Below, in pieces: positions 7,807 through 18,324 of a DNA stretch of 64,000 bases; positions within the stretch are counted from its first letter, which is position 1; every line of letters starts with the position of its first letter. The notes beneath the pieces were generated by a model, which was given only the letters and a program-made list of their open reading frames with translations, was not told the DNA's origin and ran no database searches. Origin of the DNA: Saccharomyces paradoxus (Eukaryota > Ascomycota > Saccharomycetes > Saccharomycetales > Saccharomycetaceae); the NCBI RefSeq assembly GCF_002079055.1, contig NC_047498.1, forward strand, positions 62,001-126,000, in the 5' to 3' direction. Made by a program: the position numbers and the translations under genes.

Positions 7807-10281
7807 TCATTTTCTGCCATTTTGGTATTTATGCCTATGGTTGGTTTGGATTTGGTTAGAGTTGGCATAATTATAATCGTACTCATATCCATATCCGTAT
7901 CCATATCCATATCCGTTGTAGTAAGTGTTTGGAACGTATCCTTTAATGGCTTGAGCTCCTCCTACCGTCCCAACAGGCATTTTGTGGCGTTGCGATGAAA
8001 CTCCTGATGAGTTATTGTTATCGATGGTTGTACGACTTTTGGTATTATATATTGATTTAAAACGGCCATTAGCATTGTTATTGTTGGTGTTAGCCTTATT
8101 GGTAGCAGATCCTAGAACAAATTTTTTAATCAGCTTTTTGAATATTATTTTCGTCTTTTGTGTTCCCAAATAATCAGACAACAATTCAATTGCTTTTGAT
8201 AGAGTGTTCTCATTGGTATCCTTTTCAAAAGTAAAGGTAATAAGGTCTTTCTCGAAGGTTACAACTATATTCAAAATTTGCAAAAATGGAACAACAATTA
8301 AATTATAAAATTCGTATTCCTTATGAGGATCTATCTCTTGATCTATCTTGAACTCATATTCATAACCGAAGGCACCATTAACCAATTCACTAGCGGCTCT
8401 TGGCGTATTCTCGTCATTACCTTGTATACTCAATTGCGACATTCCTCCCAAGGGCTCTTTTAACGGTATCATTATGTAAACATTCTCATTCTTTTCAATT
8501 TGTCCTATGATATTCTTTTGGCCATTGACATGCAAGATATGTCTATATTGTCCATTAGAAAATTTAATGAGCGTCTTCGATTGTAAATTATCATATTCTT
8601 GAACAATTTGTTTCAAATCCTTCTTCGCTAGACATATATTAGCTTTGTTTTTCCTGGGACACCTGATTATTACATTGTCATACCTGATCATAGAAATCTT
8701 ATTTTGTGGAAGATTGAAACTATTGGAAAACTGAATAAAGACGTTGTGCTTTCTCATTGTGGCTTGAATTAAGGAACCACCAGTACCTATAATTGGTCTG
8801 TGGCAAACTTCTGGAATGAAGAATGATTCTTCGGCAGGAAATTCATTTATTACATTTTTAAACGATTCTTTGAAATCAGAGAAAGAATCACTAACCAAAT
8901 TCAGATAAAGATTATCATCCTCTTCTTCCATTTCCAACTGAATCAAACAAGGAGATAGTTCCATTATACGTGTTAATTTACCGTTTTTTTTGCCTGATAT
9001 AAAGTCTTCAAAGTCTGGATGTATCTCAAAAATGGCTTTTATCTGTCTTAAGTTTGGATTAATTACTTGGTTTGAGCCCGTAATAAAATCAGATAGGTAG
9101 TGCAATATGGACGTATCAGAAGCCTCATCCGTAGAGAATTGGTTACCGACTACAATTAATTGGCTAAATGAATCTTTTTTGGGAGTGATTAATACAATTT
9201 GGTTTTCAGTGTCCCCGAAAAGGCTCTCGATTATTAACTCCGGAGACATTTCGCAGTTTTCATTAAGTGAAATTTGCACTTCTACAATCTCATGTAACAC
9301 TTGAATAGTGAAATTTTTAATGACCATTTCCAATAGATTCGTCGAAATCGATTGAAATTCAATGTATTCATCGGTAACCCTAATGAGCGATTGGTATTTC
9401 AAAATTAATTGGTTTACCTTTTGTTGATAGTATTTTTGTATGAACAGTAGTTTTCCTGGGGTGATATTGGTCAATCGACGATAAAAAAAACTCTTTGAAT
9501 CTAGGTCTATGGACTCATATAGTGTTTTCTTAGCTAGTAAACTTAATGAATGGACAGCACTTGAGAAAAAAATTTGTGGATTTGCCTTGAAGTTCCTAGA
9601 CAGCGTTAAAAGGGAAGGTGCGTAAATGTTGGTTTTGAAAGCTCTGGATATATTTTTGAAGTTTTCCATATCTACACCCATATATAAGGGGAGCACAGAG
9701 TATGAATTCAATTCCATAGGTTCGACAATGTAGTGTTGTGGAGGTAAAGTCATACCGTTCTTCTTTATTAAATCTACAAATGCCAATAACTGGGGTTCGC
9801 ATTCCATTAAATTAGACCGAAATCCTAGTGCATGCAAGTAAATACATAGTTCATTGTCCTCGCTAGTTGGCTCTGCTGTGAAGTAAGCTGGTTCTTTGGT
9901 AATGGTTAGTTCCAAATCGAATTTTTCACTTAAGTCTAATAGTATACGTTTCATCCTTTCCAATTCAACCGTTATATCATTTGCGTGCATAGGTAAGGGC
10001 AGAGAAATTCCCCAGATGGTATCGAGTTCCATATCATTCGCGGTAGCTTTTATCGAGATCATGTCATCTCTAATGAATGAAGCATTTAGATTGACCCATG
10101 ATGGATCCATGCGGCAGATTACTTTTGTGTTTATAATTTCTTCGGAGCTTCCCCTTTTTTGAAGAAATTGAATCAAAAATGGTGCTTCTATGGGCTTCCA
10201 TAATCTGTTTGTCGTATACAAATGTGGAACTTGTAAAAAAGCAGTTGTGATCACTGTACTGTAAATTCTTAAGTTATCCAT
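7807..10281 (-). CDS. YLL032C: YLL032C, KH-domain RNA-binding-like protein of unknown function
   Basis: This 824-aa protein is the counterpart of S. cerevisiae YLL032C (825 aa), an uncharacterised cytoplasmic protein. A KH-type GxxG helix is visible at about residues 495-510 (RPIIGTGGSLIQ), and the flanking alpha/beta pattern suggests further degenerate KH folds. The C-terminus is low-complexity: an asparagine-rich stretch, then a GYGYGYGYGY tract encoded by five tandem hexamers, ending in tyrosine, asparagine and arginine. Such GY/NR tails are common in RNA-binding proteins. No catalytic motif is evident. The ATG at 10279-10281 is the first in frame. Confidence 0.9.
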   Translation of the reverse strand: MDNLRIYSTVITTAFLQVPHLYTTNRLWKPIEAPFLIQFLQKRGSSEEIINTKVICRMDPSWVNLNASFIRDDMISIKATANDMELDTIWGISLPLPMHANDITVELERMKRILLDLSEKFDLELTITKEPAYFTAEPTSEDNELCIYLHALGFRSNLMECEPQLLAFVDLIKKNGMTLPPQHYIVEPMELNSYSVLPLYMGVDMENFKNISRAFKTNIYAPSLLTLSRNFKANPQIFFSSAVHSLSLLAKKTLYESIDLDSKSFFYRRLTNITPGKLLFIQKYYQQKVNQLILKYQSLIRVTDEYIEFQSISTNLLEMVIKNFTIQVLHEIVEVQISLNENCEMSPELIIESLFGDTENQIVLITPKKDSFSQLIVVGNQFSTDEASDTSILHYLSDFITGSNQVINPNLRQIKAIFEIHPDFEDFISGKKNGKLTRIMELSPCLIQLEMEEEDDNLYLNLVSDSFSDFKESFKNVINEFPAEESFFIPEVCHRPIIGTGGSLIQATMRKHNVFIQFSNSFNLPQNKISMIRYDNVIIRCPRKNKANICLAKKDLKQIVQEYDNLQSKTLIKFSNGQYRHILHVNGQKNIIGQIEKNENVYIMIPLKEPLGGMSQLSIQGNDENTPRAASELVNGAFGYEYEFKIDQEIDPHKEYEFYNLIVVPFLQILNIVVTFEKDLITFTFEKDTNENTLSKAIELLSDYLGTQKTKIIFKKLIKKFVLGSATNKANTNNNNANGRFKSIYNTKSRTTIDNNNSSGVSSQRHKMPVGTVGGAQAIKGYVPNTYYNGYGYGYGYGYEYDYNYANSNQIQTNHRHKYQNGRK
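7885..7914. repeat. Tandem hexamer repeat coding (Gly-Tyr)5 in YLL032C
   Basis: Five consecutive hexamers are present on the plus strand, four ATATCC and one GTATCC. Read on the minus strand they encode GYGYGYGYGY near the protein's C-terminus. The near-identical codons suggest slippage expansion. Confidence 0.9.
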
Positions 10282-10681
10282 GTCTTAATCGTATTTTTAC
10301 TGCAGTCTTCCTTTATGAACGATTGTGCAGATTTAATCTCTGTAGCCTTTTGAACAGCGCTTCAAAAGTTTTAAGCCATCAAGAGGTCAGTTATGTAAAC
10401 AATGACTTTTTATTGCTTTTAATTTGTTTTTGTTTTTCACCTTTGTGGAAAAAGAAGCATTTACAAGCGAAAAGGGAAATCTTGGAGAAAAATATAATAT
10501 AAAAATTACAAGAAAATGATGGGAAAATGCACGACACTAAAAGAATAAAGCTGTCGAAAAGGGATGTTTTTGCTTTTGGGCTTTTGCAATATCAGAAAGT
10601 ATGACTTGTTTGTATCAAAGTTACACGTAGATATATATATATAGTATATTTGTGAGTAGAGAGTAAAAAGTGAGAGATTCG
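10282..10681. other. Intergenic: YLL032C promoter and GPI13 3' region
   Basis: This 400-bp AT-rich spacer has both neighbours on the minus strand. A (TA)n stretch at 10631-10643 is a plausible polyadenylation efficiency element for GPI13. I see no gene or RNA here. Confidence 0.5.
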
Positions 10682-13600
10682 TCATTTCCAAAAAATGTCA
10701 TTGATATGCTTAATCAATCTCCCACTAGCAAATGCAATGGTACCAAAAGTGACCACCACTTGAGTGACTATTAAACTTAAAGAGGCAAAGATAAATCTTG
10801 GGCAAAAGATTTTCCAAACCATCAAATGCCTACGGAAGTGGGTGACCCAAATAAAGGAACTTAAACATAGAATAGTGTTGTAAGTGAGTAATATACCGCA
10901 GTTTGAAACGATTCTTCCTAAAAGTGTCTGTGGCTTCAAGACATCTGGAGGCTGTGACCACAGTGTCAGTAATGCTACAGATAAGGAGACGAGGATATGA
11001 GGCCCAAATGTGTTTAGGATGATCGCTATATGAGTGAAAGGGAACGTTATTTTTTCAGACAGTAAAAACCCAATATCCCATTGCACCGATGGAATTGTGG
11101 CTTGATGACCCGTGGTGAAAAAGTGTTGGTAAGATAAGAGTCCCAGTGCAATTGGGCCAATTATGTTTTCCTTTAATTTTAAGAGATCAATGATTTCTAA
11201 AATTGATAGCAGTTGGTTACACATGAGGAAGTATGACAATTGAGCTAGGGGTTTATTGAATAGCAAGATACTCATTAGAACGTTTATGACTAAAAGGAAA
11301 AACTCTGAACCATAAATATTAGTATAGCCCAAAATCGTTGCTTCATGAGACTTGACATCGGTATTGTGGATGTTCAATTTAATACAAAGTGGTCCCATTA
11401 GCCAGCCAACATTGGAAGCGATCAATGAGAATCCGGCGATGATTCTAGCCAACGTAAATTTGAAAATAGTGACGTCCCTTAAAAATGGTATTGCTATTAC
11501 CGCACTGTTATTTTCTAATGAAGTCAATGACCAATAAACGAAATTCAAACCAAGGATGCCCTTCAGGAAAACGTTTATCCAAATTGGTGCTGCAGCTTGG
11601 TAAGACGACGTTAGATTGTAATAACCTGTGATGCATGCAGGTAGTATGAAAATCATTAGGAAACAGAGACCTAAAACCCACCACGCGGAATTATTTTGAT
11701 TATTAAATGTTGGAATGCAATATTCACCTTGTTCCTCTCTACAAATGGTAATCATAGAAGCTAACCTGGTAAAAATGATTAAGACTGCGGAATGGTAACC
11801 ACCTAATAATCTTGCAAATCTTGTTAATGGTAAGTAATTTGAATTCGCCGTCGAAGAGTTCACCCCTGAAGTGGTTCCTTCCTTTTCACTGATAGTTGCG
11901 GTTAATAATGCGGTGGTGGATTGCCTTTTTGGTAGGAAGACGAATTCATACAACGTCAACATACCAAAAGTAGATAGAAGGAAGGCCACAATTCTATCTT
12001 CCCAAATAGTAAATGAATTGGAAGTGAAAAGCAAAGCATGTATAACCATAAACATAACAGCAATTCTTGACCAATAATCAGCTAATGTCTCACCTAGTCT
12101 CATAAAAATCCAAATAAAGTTGTACCTATCAAAAATTGTGATATAACAACCAATAATGATGCCAATAGCAGTTGCTAACAGGGTACCCCAGAATTGATCT
12201 ACAAAACTTGGTTGTTGGTAAACGTAGAAGATGCCATGGAAACATAAGTTTGTAACTAAGACCATTATGATAATTCCCGGGACAAATTCAGGAACCATTT
12301 GATTCACGACAATGGAGGGAATTAACTTCGTAATGGATATCAACAGGATCAATGAGGCAGTCAGCAAGATTATACCGGTGGCAATGGAATAATAATCGAA
12401 TTTGGCCCATAATTCCTCACAGGTCTGTAAAAAGACCTTCTGGTATTCATGACCTAGTTCAACAAATTTTCCAGGATTGCTTGTTGGGGGAGTGTTCGAT
12501 ATATTTTCCGCTAACGGCTCCAATATTTCGTCATTACCGTGGTGGATCTGCATCGTGTCCTTATATAGTCGTAATTGGCTTATCGCTGAGTTGACAAATT
12601 GAGACCATTCTCTATCGTTTCTTGCTATCTCGTCAATCGGCCATCCTAGATTATTAAATGGGACAGGTTGCCCCAGCAATAAAGACAAACTAGACACCAA
12701 ATCAATTTGTCTCACTGAACGGTAATCGTGTCCCAAATTATTAATGTTATAATTCGAAGCATCTTTAAGCCTCCACATGTCTGGCTTCTTTGAATAAAGA
12801 AATAAAGTGCTTTCCAGCTCATCGATGGAGTCGCCACCGTGATTCCCTGTATGATCCATCCCATGATCACCCAAAATAACCAATAAGGTATCGTCATCGA
12901 TCGATTTTAGTATCCAATCGATAAATTGATCTACTTGAATTTGTTTTTCCCTCATAGTAAAATGATCGGGACCATACTTGTGGCCCACATGGTCAATACC
13001 TAACATGTGTCCAATCATTACATCCCATTCCTTGTCCTGTTGTAAATGATCATGGAAGTAATCCATGACACCATTATCAACAGTGTCTAAATCCCATACA
13101 TTAAGAGATTCTAATGGGAAACTATCATTGGAAAGGAACGGATGGAATAGGGCCATCCATGTATCATCTCCTGCAAACTTGACAGTCTTATTTGCCAAAT
13201 GGAGCTGTTTGAGCAAATTATCTTCTTCGATTACTGTTCCATCAAAGTTAGAACCTGCATCAATGAAAGTCGGTAAGGAACCTGTTGTGAGACCCTTAAG
13301 TCTTTGTAAAGTGGTGGTTGGCGGGTCCGCAATGAATTTTAACAATAAAGAAGATGCATCCTCATGGTTTGCAAAAGAATCATACAATGATAGGATATTA
13401 TTGTGGTAGTTCAAGTTGTGGTTTGAATTGGATTCGTTTACAGGAATGGCAAAATCAAATCTCAAAGCGTCAATAACCAATACCACCGCCTTGTTGAACC
13501 TAGGAGGCAAGTTACTTGTCTCATTTTGTGAGGAAATGTTATCAAGAACATGCCTTGACAGCAAGAACCCCCGAGTGAAAAAGGCTATTGATATGAACTG

Positions 13601-13735
13601 TAAGATTGCAATAAAGATCAATAGAATAATATAAAATTTATGATTTTTCTGAAATTTCTTTATTCGCGATTTGTATATTATTTTTTCATCATTGGAAGAT
13701 GAAAGTATCGACTTTTTAATTGTCTTTTCATCCAT
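10682..13735 (-). CDS. GPI13: GPI13, ER GPI ethanolamine-phosphate transferase 3
   Basis: This 1017-aa multispanning membrane protein matches yeast Gpi13 (PIG-O family). It adds the bridging phosphoethanolamine to the third mannose of the GPI precursor, the group later joined to protein, and is essential in yeast. An N-terminal signal anchor (about residues 30-55) precedes a lumenal alkaline-phosphatase-like catalytic domain with metal motifs VIDALRFDF, GIDHVGH and GDHGMDHTGNHG. From about residue 445 to the end there are many hydrophobic segments. Its length equals the S. cerevisiae protein. It shares a long divergent promoter region with FRA1. Confidence 0.97.
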   Translation of the reverse strand: MDEKTIKKSILSSSNDEKIIYKSRIKKFQKNHKFYIILLIFIAILQFISIAFFTRGFLLSRHVLDNISSQNETSNLPPRFNKAVVLVIDALRFDFAIPVNESNSNHNLNYHNNILSLYDSFANHEDASSLLLKFIADPPTTTLQRLKGLTTGSLPTFIDAGSNFDGTVIEEDNLLKQLHLANKTVKFAGDDTWMALFHPFLSNDSFPLESLNVWDLDTVDNGVMDYFHDHLQQDKEWDVMIGHMLGIDHVGHKYGPDHFTMREKQIQVDQFIDWILKSIDDDTLLVILGDHGMDHTGNHGGDSIDELESTLFLYSKKPDMWRLKDASNYNINNLGHDYRSVRQIDLVSSLSLLLGQPVPFNNLGWPIDEIARNDREWSQFVNSAISQLRLYKDTMQIHHGNDEILEPLAENISNTPPTSNPGKFVELGHEYQKVFLQTCEELWAKFDYYSIATGIILLTASLILLISITKLIPSIVVNQMVPEFVPGIIIMVLVTNLCFHGIFYVYQQPSFVDQFWGTLLATAIGIIIGCYITIFDRYNFIWIFMRLGETLADYWSRIAVMFMVIHALLFTSNSFTIWEDRIVAFLLSTFGMLTLYEFVFLPKRQSTTALLTATISEKEGTTSGVNSSTANSNYLPLTRFARLLGGYHSAVLIIFTRLASMITICREEQGEYCIPTFNNQNNSAWWVLGLCFLMIFILPACITGYYNLTSSYQAAAPIWINVFLKGILGLNFVYWSLTSLENNSAVIAIPFLRDVTIFKFTLARIIAGFSLIASNVGWLMGPLCIKLNIHNTDVKSHEATILGYTNIYGSEFFLLVINVLMSILLFNKPLAQLSYFLMCNQLLSILEIIDLLKLKENIIGPIALGLLSYQHFFTTGHQATIPSVQWDIGFLLSEKITFPFTHIAIILNTFGPHILVSLSVALLTLWSQPPDVLKPQTLLGRIVSNCGILLTYNTILCLSSFIWVTHFRRHLMVWKIFCPRFIFASLSLIVTQVVVTFGTIAFASGRLIKHINDIFWK

Positions 13736-14977
13736 ATTATGGGAGCTTCTTTTCCTTTTACTTTATTGAGTTTTCCCCCGTTCTTTGATGATTTGGCGTT
13801 GCCCTTAAAACATCTGCTACTATTCCTAAATTTGATCCTACGCATTTATTTGTTGTTTTTTTCCGGTGGGCGACCAAATGTTTTAGTGGAAAAAAGAAAG
13901 TACTTTGCTGGTCATCGCGCTTGCATAATGTGCGCGATTACCCTGTAATAGAAGCAAAGGATAGAATGACAACAGCTTCACAGAACTTTCCTGTAGTACC
14001 AAGAACTCCAACAACAAAGGGGGTTGAAAGCATATGTCGTAGGCTGGCTCATTTTTTCTTGAATCTGAGGTCACAGCAAAGAAAACTCTCTGAAATGTCT
14101 TTTCTTCTTTAAATGGATTGTAGAAAACCCGCGTTGGAGTAACATCATATTTATGATAGTAAGAATACGAGCCACAGGCAGATGAACACGTTTCCCCAAT
14201 TTTCTCAAATAAAAAAAATATGATATGCGTCTAGAGATTTTTCAGTGACCTAATATGCAGAACTTTGTTTAAACAATAAATACCTCAAACCTATCTTGAT
14301 GCATCGGCGGCTAAATAAAACTGTTCTGCATGTAAAAAAGGACTCTCAACCCAATAGGTGTAACACCAGCTAAGAGAAATGCCCACTGGTACGGTGAGCT
14401 TCTGCTTATGCCTCAAACCGTTTTTGAAACCCCTCTTCTCAAAAATGTCAATAGGTGGTCAAAGGTTATCTGCCACGAAACACTGTTGAGCCGCGTACTT
14501 GTCAACCTTCATGACTAACAACAAGGCCATCTAGATGCGTTTGTAGCCTTCACAAAGAGTAAGCGTATAATTCTTTTTACTTTTTAAAGAACGGTTAAAA
14601 TCTTCAAATATGGTAGAGGAACCATCCTTATGAGTATGAGTGTTATCTTTTAGCCGCCAGAGCATAGCTTATTTTGTTCTGATTTAATGATTTATGGATT
14701 ACCCGTTCACGATCCCGGGTCACCCCTGAAAATCGCACCCCATTTTGCCGAATTTTCTTCTACGTTTTCTTTTTTCAGAAATTCTTCGATTGAGGGATGG
14801 AACAAGAAGAAAGCGACATACAAAAACTGAGTCAGTTTAGTCTTAGTAGGTGCAGTATTTACAAATACAGGAAAGGCAAGAAGCACTGGCGAAAAGACTG
14901 CATAGCTAAAAAAAAAACAATAAAAAAAACGGAGATCTCAATAGAGCGAGACCAATAATTACATATACATTCTTCAT
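13736..14977. other. Divergent intergenic region GPI13 / FRA1
   Basis: This 1.24-kb gap is longer than most here. It holds several short open frames of 60-70 codons, none with convincing composition or homology, in the area where S. cerevisiae annotates the dubious ORF RRT7/YLL030C. A TGAGTCA site at 14828-14834, 144 bp before the FRA1 ATG, fits Gcn4 or Yap-type bZIP binding. I see no tRNA, snoRNA or LTR. Confidence 0.5.
14828..14834. promoter_or_regulatory. TGAGTCA bZIP (Gcn4-type) site upstream of FRA1
   Basis: This is an exact match to the Gcn4 consensus (TGASTCA) in the proximal FRA1 promoter. A single 7-bp match, so occupancy is only a prediction. Confidence 0.5.
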
Positions 14978-17227
14978 ATGACTTCGAAACCATCCACCAG
15001 TGACGGCAGGGCTCACTCGATTTCCCATGTATCTGGCATGCGAATGAGAACAACATCGACGCCACACAGTCCCAGGCCGTTCAGACCATGTGCAGATTGT
15101 ACATGTTCTCCAGGTTTACTATCTAGGCAGGGTCGTAGAGCCTCTCTGTTTCTGAGACAGCTGGAAAATTCAAGGAGGTCGTCCAGCATGCTTATCAATG
15201 AATTGAAGGGTGCTGGCGGAGGCAGCAGTGCTGGAAACGGGTCGGTTTACTCATGTGACTCTCTATGCGCTGTTAATAGGGAAGTGAACACTACTGATAG
15301 ATTGTTGAAGTTGCGCCAAGAAATGAAGAAACACGATTTGTGTTGTTATATTGTACCCAGTTGCGATGAACATCAGTCGGAATATGTATCATTACGAGAT
15401 CAAAGGCGCGCCTTCATTTCAGGGTTTTCTGGATCAGCTGGTGTGGCCTGTATCACCAGAGATTTGTTAAATTTCAACGATGATCATCCCGATGGGAAGT
15501 CCATTTTGAGTACCGATGGTAGATATTTCAACCAAGCTAGGCAAGAACTGGATTATAATTGGACGCTTTTGAGACAAAACGAAGACCCGATCACTTGGCA
15601 AGAATGGTGTGTCAGAGAAGCATTGGAGATGGCCAAGGGACTTGGCAACAAAGAGGGAATGGTATTGAAGATAGGTATTGACCCAAAGCTTATCACTTTC
15701 AACGATTATGTTTCATTTAGTAAAATGATTGACACTAAATATGACGCAAAGGGTAAAGTGAAGCTTGTCCCCGTGGAGGAAAATTTAGTTGATAGTATAT
15801 GGCCTGATTTTGAAACTCTACCGGAAAGGCCTTGTAACGACTTATTATTGTTAAAATACGAGTTCCACGGTGAAGAGTTCAAAGACAAGAAAGAAAAGTT
15901 ACTGTCAAAGCTAAATAATAATTCTTCCTCTGCAACAACCGGTACTAATACTTTTATAATCGTTGCGTTGGATGAAATTTGTTGGTTGTTAAACTTGCGT
16001 GGATCCGATATCGATTATAATCCAGTTTTTTTCTCCTACTTGGCCATTAACAAAGACGAGACTATTCTTTTCTCCAATAACCCCTTCAATGATGACATAT
16101 CGGAATATTTCAAGGTAAACGGTATTGAAGTCAGGCCTTACGAACAGATATGGCAACATTTAACGAAGGTCACTGCACAGGCCTCTTCTGCGGGACACAA
16201 ATTTTCGATTCCTGATGGCGCATCATGGCAAATGGTTCGTTGTTTGAACACCCCAGGCGATGCTAATGGTGTAGTGTACAAAAAGATGATTGCACAAAAC
16301 TATGTAATGATTCATTCACCCATCGATGTTTTGAAATCTATCAAGAATGACATCGAGATAAAAAATGCACACAAGGCACAGGTCAAAGACGCAGTATGTC
16401 TAGTGCAGTATTTTGCATGGTTGGAGCAACAGCTAGTGGGGCGCGAAGCATTGATAGATGAATATCGTGCTGCGGAAAAATTAACCGAGATTAGGAAAAC
16501 CCAAAGGAACTTTATGGGGAATTCGTTTGAAACAATATCCTCCACCGGTAGTAATGCCGCCATAATACATTATTCACCCCCCGTGGAGAACTCATCGATG
16601 ATCGATCCTACCAAGATATATCTTTGTGACTCCGGTTCGCAGTTCTTGGAGGGTACAACTGATATAACAAGAACCATTCACTTAACAAAACCAACAAAGG
16701 AAGAGATGGATAACTACACACTGGTGCTCAAAGGTGGGCTAGCCCTTGAAAGGTTGGTTTTCCCCGAAAACACACCCGGATTCAATATCGACGCCATCGC
16801 TAGGCAGTTCTTATGGTCCCGCGGCTTAGACTACAAACACGGCACGGGTCATGGTATCGGTTCCTTCTTAAACGTTCACGAGGGACCCATGGGTGTCGGC
16901 TTTAGGCCACATTTGATGAATTTCCCCTTAAGAGCGGGTAACATAATAAGCAACGAACCAGGCTATTATAAGGACGGTGAGTACGGTATCAGAATTGAAA
17001 GTGACATGTTGATCAAGAAAGCAACTGAGAGGGGTAACTTTTTGAAATTCGAAAACATAACAGTGGTGCCATATTGCAGGAAGCTGATTAACACTAAGTT
17101 ACTAAACGAAGAAGAAAAAACACAAATTAATGAGTACCACGCAAGGGTGTGGAGGACAGTGGTGCATTTCCTGCAGCCTCAAAGTATCTCATACAAGTGG
17201 CTGAAAAGAGAAACAAGCCCATTATGA
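14978..17227 (+). CDS. FRA1: FRA1, aminopeptidase P-like (M24B) regulator of iron signalling
   Basis: This 749-aa protein has the same length as S. cerevisiae Fra1. Fra1 works with Fra2 and Grx3/Grx4 to relay mitochondrial Fe-S status to the transcription factor Aft1. The fold is X-Pro aminopeptidase: two creatinase-like N-terminal domains and a pita-bread domain with all five expected metal ligands visible, D551, D562, H625 (in HGTGHGIG), E660 (NEPGYY) and E674 (RIESD). The first ~105 residues are a serine/arginine-rich extension with a CADCTC cluster not needed for the peptidase fold. ISA1, also in Fe-S metabolism, lies two genes downstream. Confidence 0.96.
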   Translation: MTSKPSTSDGRAHSISHVSGMRMRTTSTPHSPRPFRPCADCTCSPGLLSRQGRRASLFLRQLENSRRSSSMLINELKGAGGGSSAGNGSVYSCDSLCAVNREVNTTDRLLKLRQEMKKHDLCCYIVPSCDEHQSEYVSLRDQRRAFISGFSGSAGVACITRDLLNFNDDHPDGKSILSTDGRYFNQARQELDYNWTLLRQNEDPITWQEWCVREALEMAKGLGNKEGMVLKIGIDPKLITFNDYVSFSKMIDTKYDAKGKVKLVPVEENLVDSIWPDFETLPERPCNDLLLLKYEFHGEEFKDKKEKLLSKLNNNSSSATTGTNTFIIVALDEICWLLNLRGSDIDYNPVFFSYLAINKDETILFSNNPFNDDISEYFKVNGIEVRPYEQIWQHLTKVTAQASSAGHKFSIPDGASWQMVRCLNTPGDANGVVYKKMIAQNYVMIHSPIDVLKSIKNDIEIKNAHKAQVKDAVCLVQYFAWLEQQLVGREALIDEYRAAEKLTEIRKTQRNFMGNSFETISSTGSNAAIIHYSPPVENSSMIDPTKIYLCDSGSQFLEGTTDITRTIHLTKPTKEEMDNYTLVLKGGLALERLVFPENTPGFNIDAIARQFLWSRGLDYKHGTGHGIGSFLNVHEGPMGVGFRPHLMNFPLRAGNIISNEPGYYKDGEYGIRIESDMLIKKATERGNFLKFENITVVPYCRKLINTKLLNEEEKTQINEYHARVWRTVVHFLQPQSISYKWLKRETSPL

Positions 17228-17779
17228 ATTCGAGGCGAGCGAGGCGCAATACAGTGAATGTTAGTATTTACTCTAAATAGTTTGTTTTCTTTTTATTTAA
17301 TTCGAGTGATAACAATAACAACAGTAATGACTAAAAGGTGAAAAATGAAAACATGGCCTTCATTTTTTATACGGCCGGGGAGGGGTACACTTAACCCCGA
17401 GCGGTTTTAGTGCCAAAAAAGCTAATCTTCGTAGGCGAATTTAAACGACCATGCATGTACAGCCCCCTAGTGATTTATGCTGATGCCTCATCAAGAAATA
17501 TTTTCATCCAGGGTCCTGTCCGGTGAACCTTTTAGCAGGAACTAAAAAAATCAATCTTAAAACCAGGCACAAATATCAATAGTGCCAAGCTTGGACTATT
17601 TAGCCAATGTATAAGTAAGGAGTCTGATTTGGTATTTTTTCTCCGGCCAGTATTTTCAGCGTAGGGTGAAGTATTTCGTAGAACCGACAATTCCTCATCA
17701 TCACGGCCCGGCTACACCGGATTGTTAGCTTCCGCCAGGTTTCGTTCCGTTTTGGTTCCATGGAATACGAAGCGGACTT

Positions 17780-17787
17780 TCCGTGGA
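17780..17787. promoter_or_regulatory. Pleiotropic drug response element (PDRE) in TPO1 promoter
   Basis: TCCGTGGA is a known functional variant of the Pdr1/Pdr3 element. TPO1 is an established Pdr1/Pdr3 target, so this site, about 540 bp before the ATG, is a good candidate. Confidence 0.75.
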
Positions 17788-17809
17788 CCGAAATGGACCG
17801 AAGGAGAAG

Positions 17810-17853
17810 CGGATACGGAAGACGGAAACGGATGCGGGTGCGGATGCGGAAGG
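17810..17853 (+). repeat. Tandem array of seven CGG-headed 6-7-mers in TPO1 promoter
   Basis: Seven consecutive units begin CGG: CGGATA, CGGAAGA, CGGAAA, CGGATG, CGGGTG, CGGATG and CGGAAGG, covering 44 bp without spacer. Zn2Cys6 factors bind CGG half-sites, so the array could act as a cluster of direct-repeat sites. It may equally be a degenerate slippage repeat. It starts 22 bp after the PDRE. Confidence 0.85.
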
Positions 17854-18079
17854 AAAGGAAACCCTTCCGTCTCTGTCGCTATGAAACCGCCTCACAGTAG
17901 AGCCATTCCAGATTTTCCGTCCGTCGGTTCACAGAAATCTTCGTATCGGGGGTTTTACTTTAAAAGGAAACACTCGTAGGAATTCCTTAAAGAAAAAGGA
18001 AGAAAAATTTAACGTTAAACATTGTCATTTTTTTTTTTTTTTTATGTGTGCAGAGCATAGTATCTAGTAGTGCGTTCTA

Positions 18080-18138
18080 TATATAAAGGGTACCTTATTT
18101 GATCTTGATGTTTCTTTCTGTTCGTGTGCTCTGAGTCA
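18080..18138 (+). promoter_or_regulatory. TPO1 core promoter: TATA box and Gcn4 site
   Basis: TATATAAA at 18080-18087 is a canonical yeast TATA box 238 bp before the TPO1 ATG. TGAGTCA at 18132-18138 is an exact Gcn4 consensus, unusually downstream of the TATA. Confidence 0.6.
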
Positions 18139-18324
18139 GCAGTTTTCGAAAAGTAATCTTGGTCCCTAGAAGAGAAAAAGTCCAATAATCTGAAATTGGT
18201 TCTTCGCACCCTTGCAACGAGGTCATATAATAAATATTGGTAACTCTTTATTTTCCGGATCTTTTATCAGTCACGTGTTTTCCTAATCGAAGAAGAAAAA
18301 GAAAAGTAGACAGAGACAGAGACA

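Larger units (their letters stand above)
17228..18324. other. FRA1 3' region and TPO1 promoter
   Basis: This 1.1-kb interval contains the long TPO1 promoter. Individually listed parts are a PDRE at 17780-17787, a tandem CGG array at 17810-17853, a Gcn4 site at 18132-18138 and a TATA box at 18080-18087. A T16 tract at 18028-18043 is a probable nucleosome-excluding element. STRE-like CCCCT/AGGGG cores occur at about 17383 and 17464. I see no gene. Confidence 0.6.

Noticed and set aside
13739-14112. Short frames at the place of the dubious ORF RRT7 (YLL030C)
   Set aside because: Only about 60-70 codons, none with a conserved-looking product; the region looks like promoter DNA.
17722-17979. 85-codon frame over the TPO1 promoter
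   Set aside because: Its CG-rich codons come from the CGG array; no homology.
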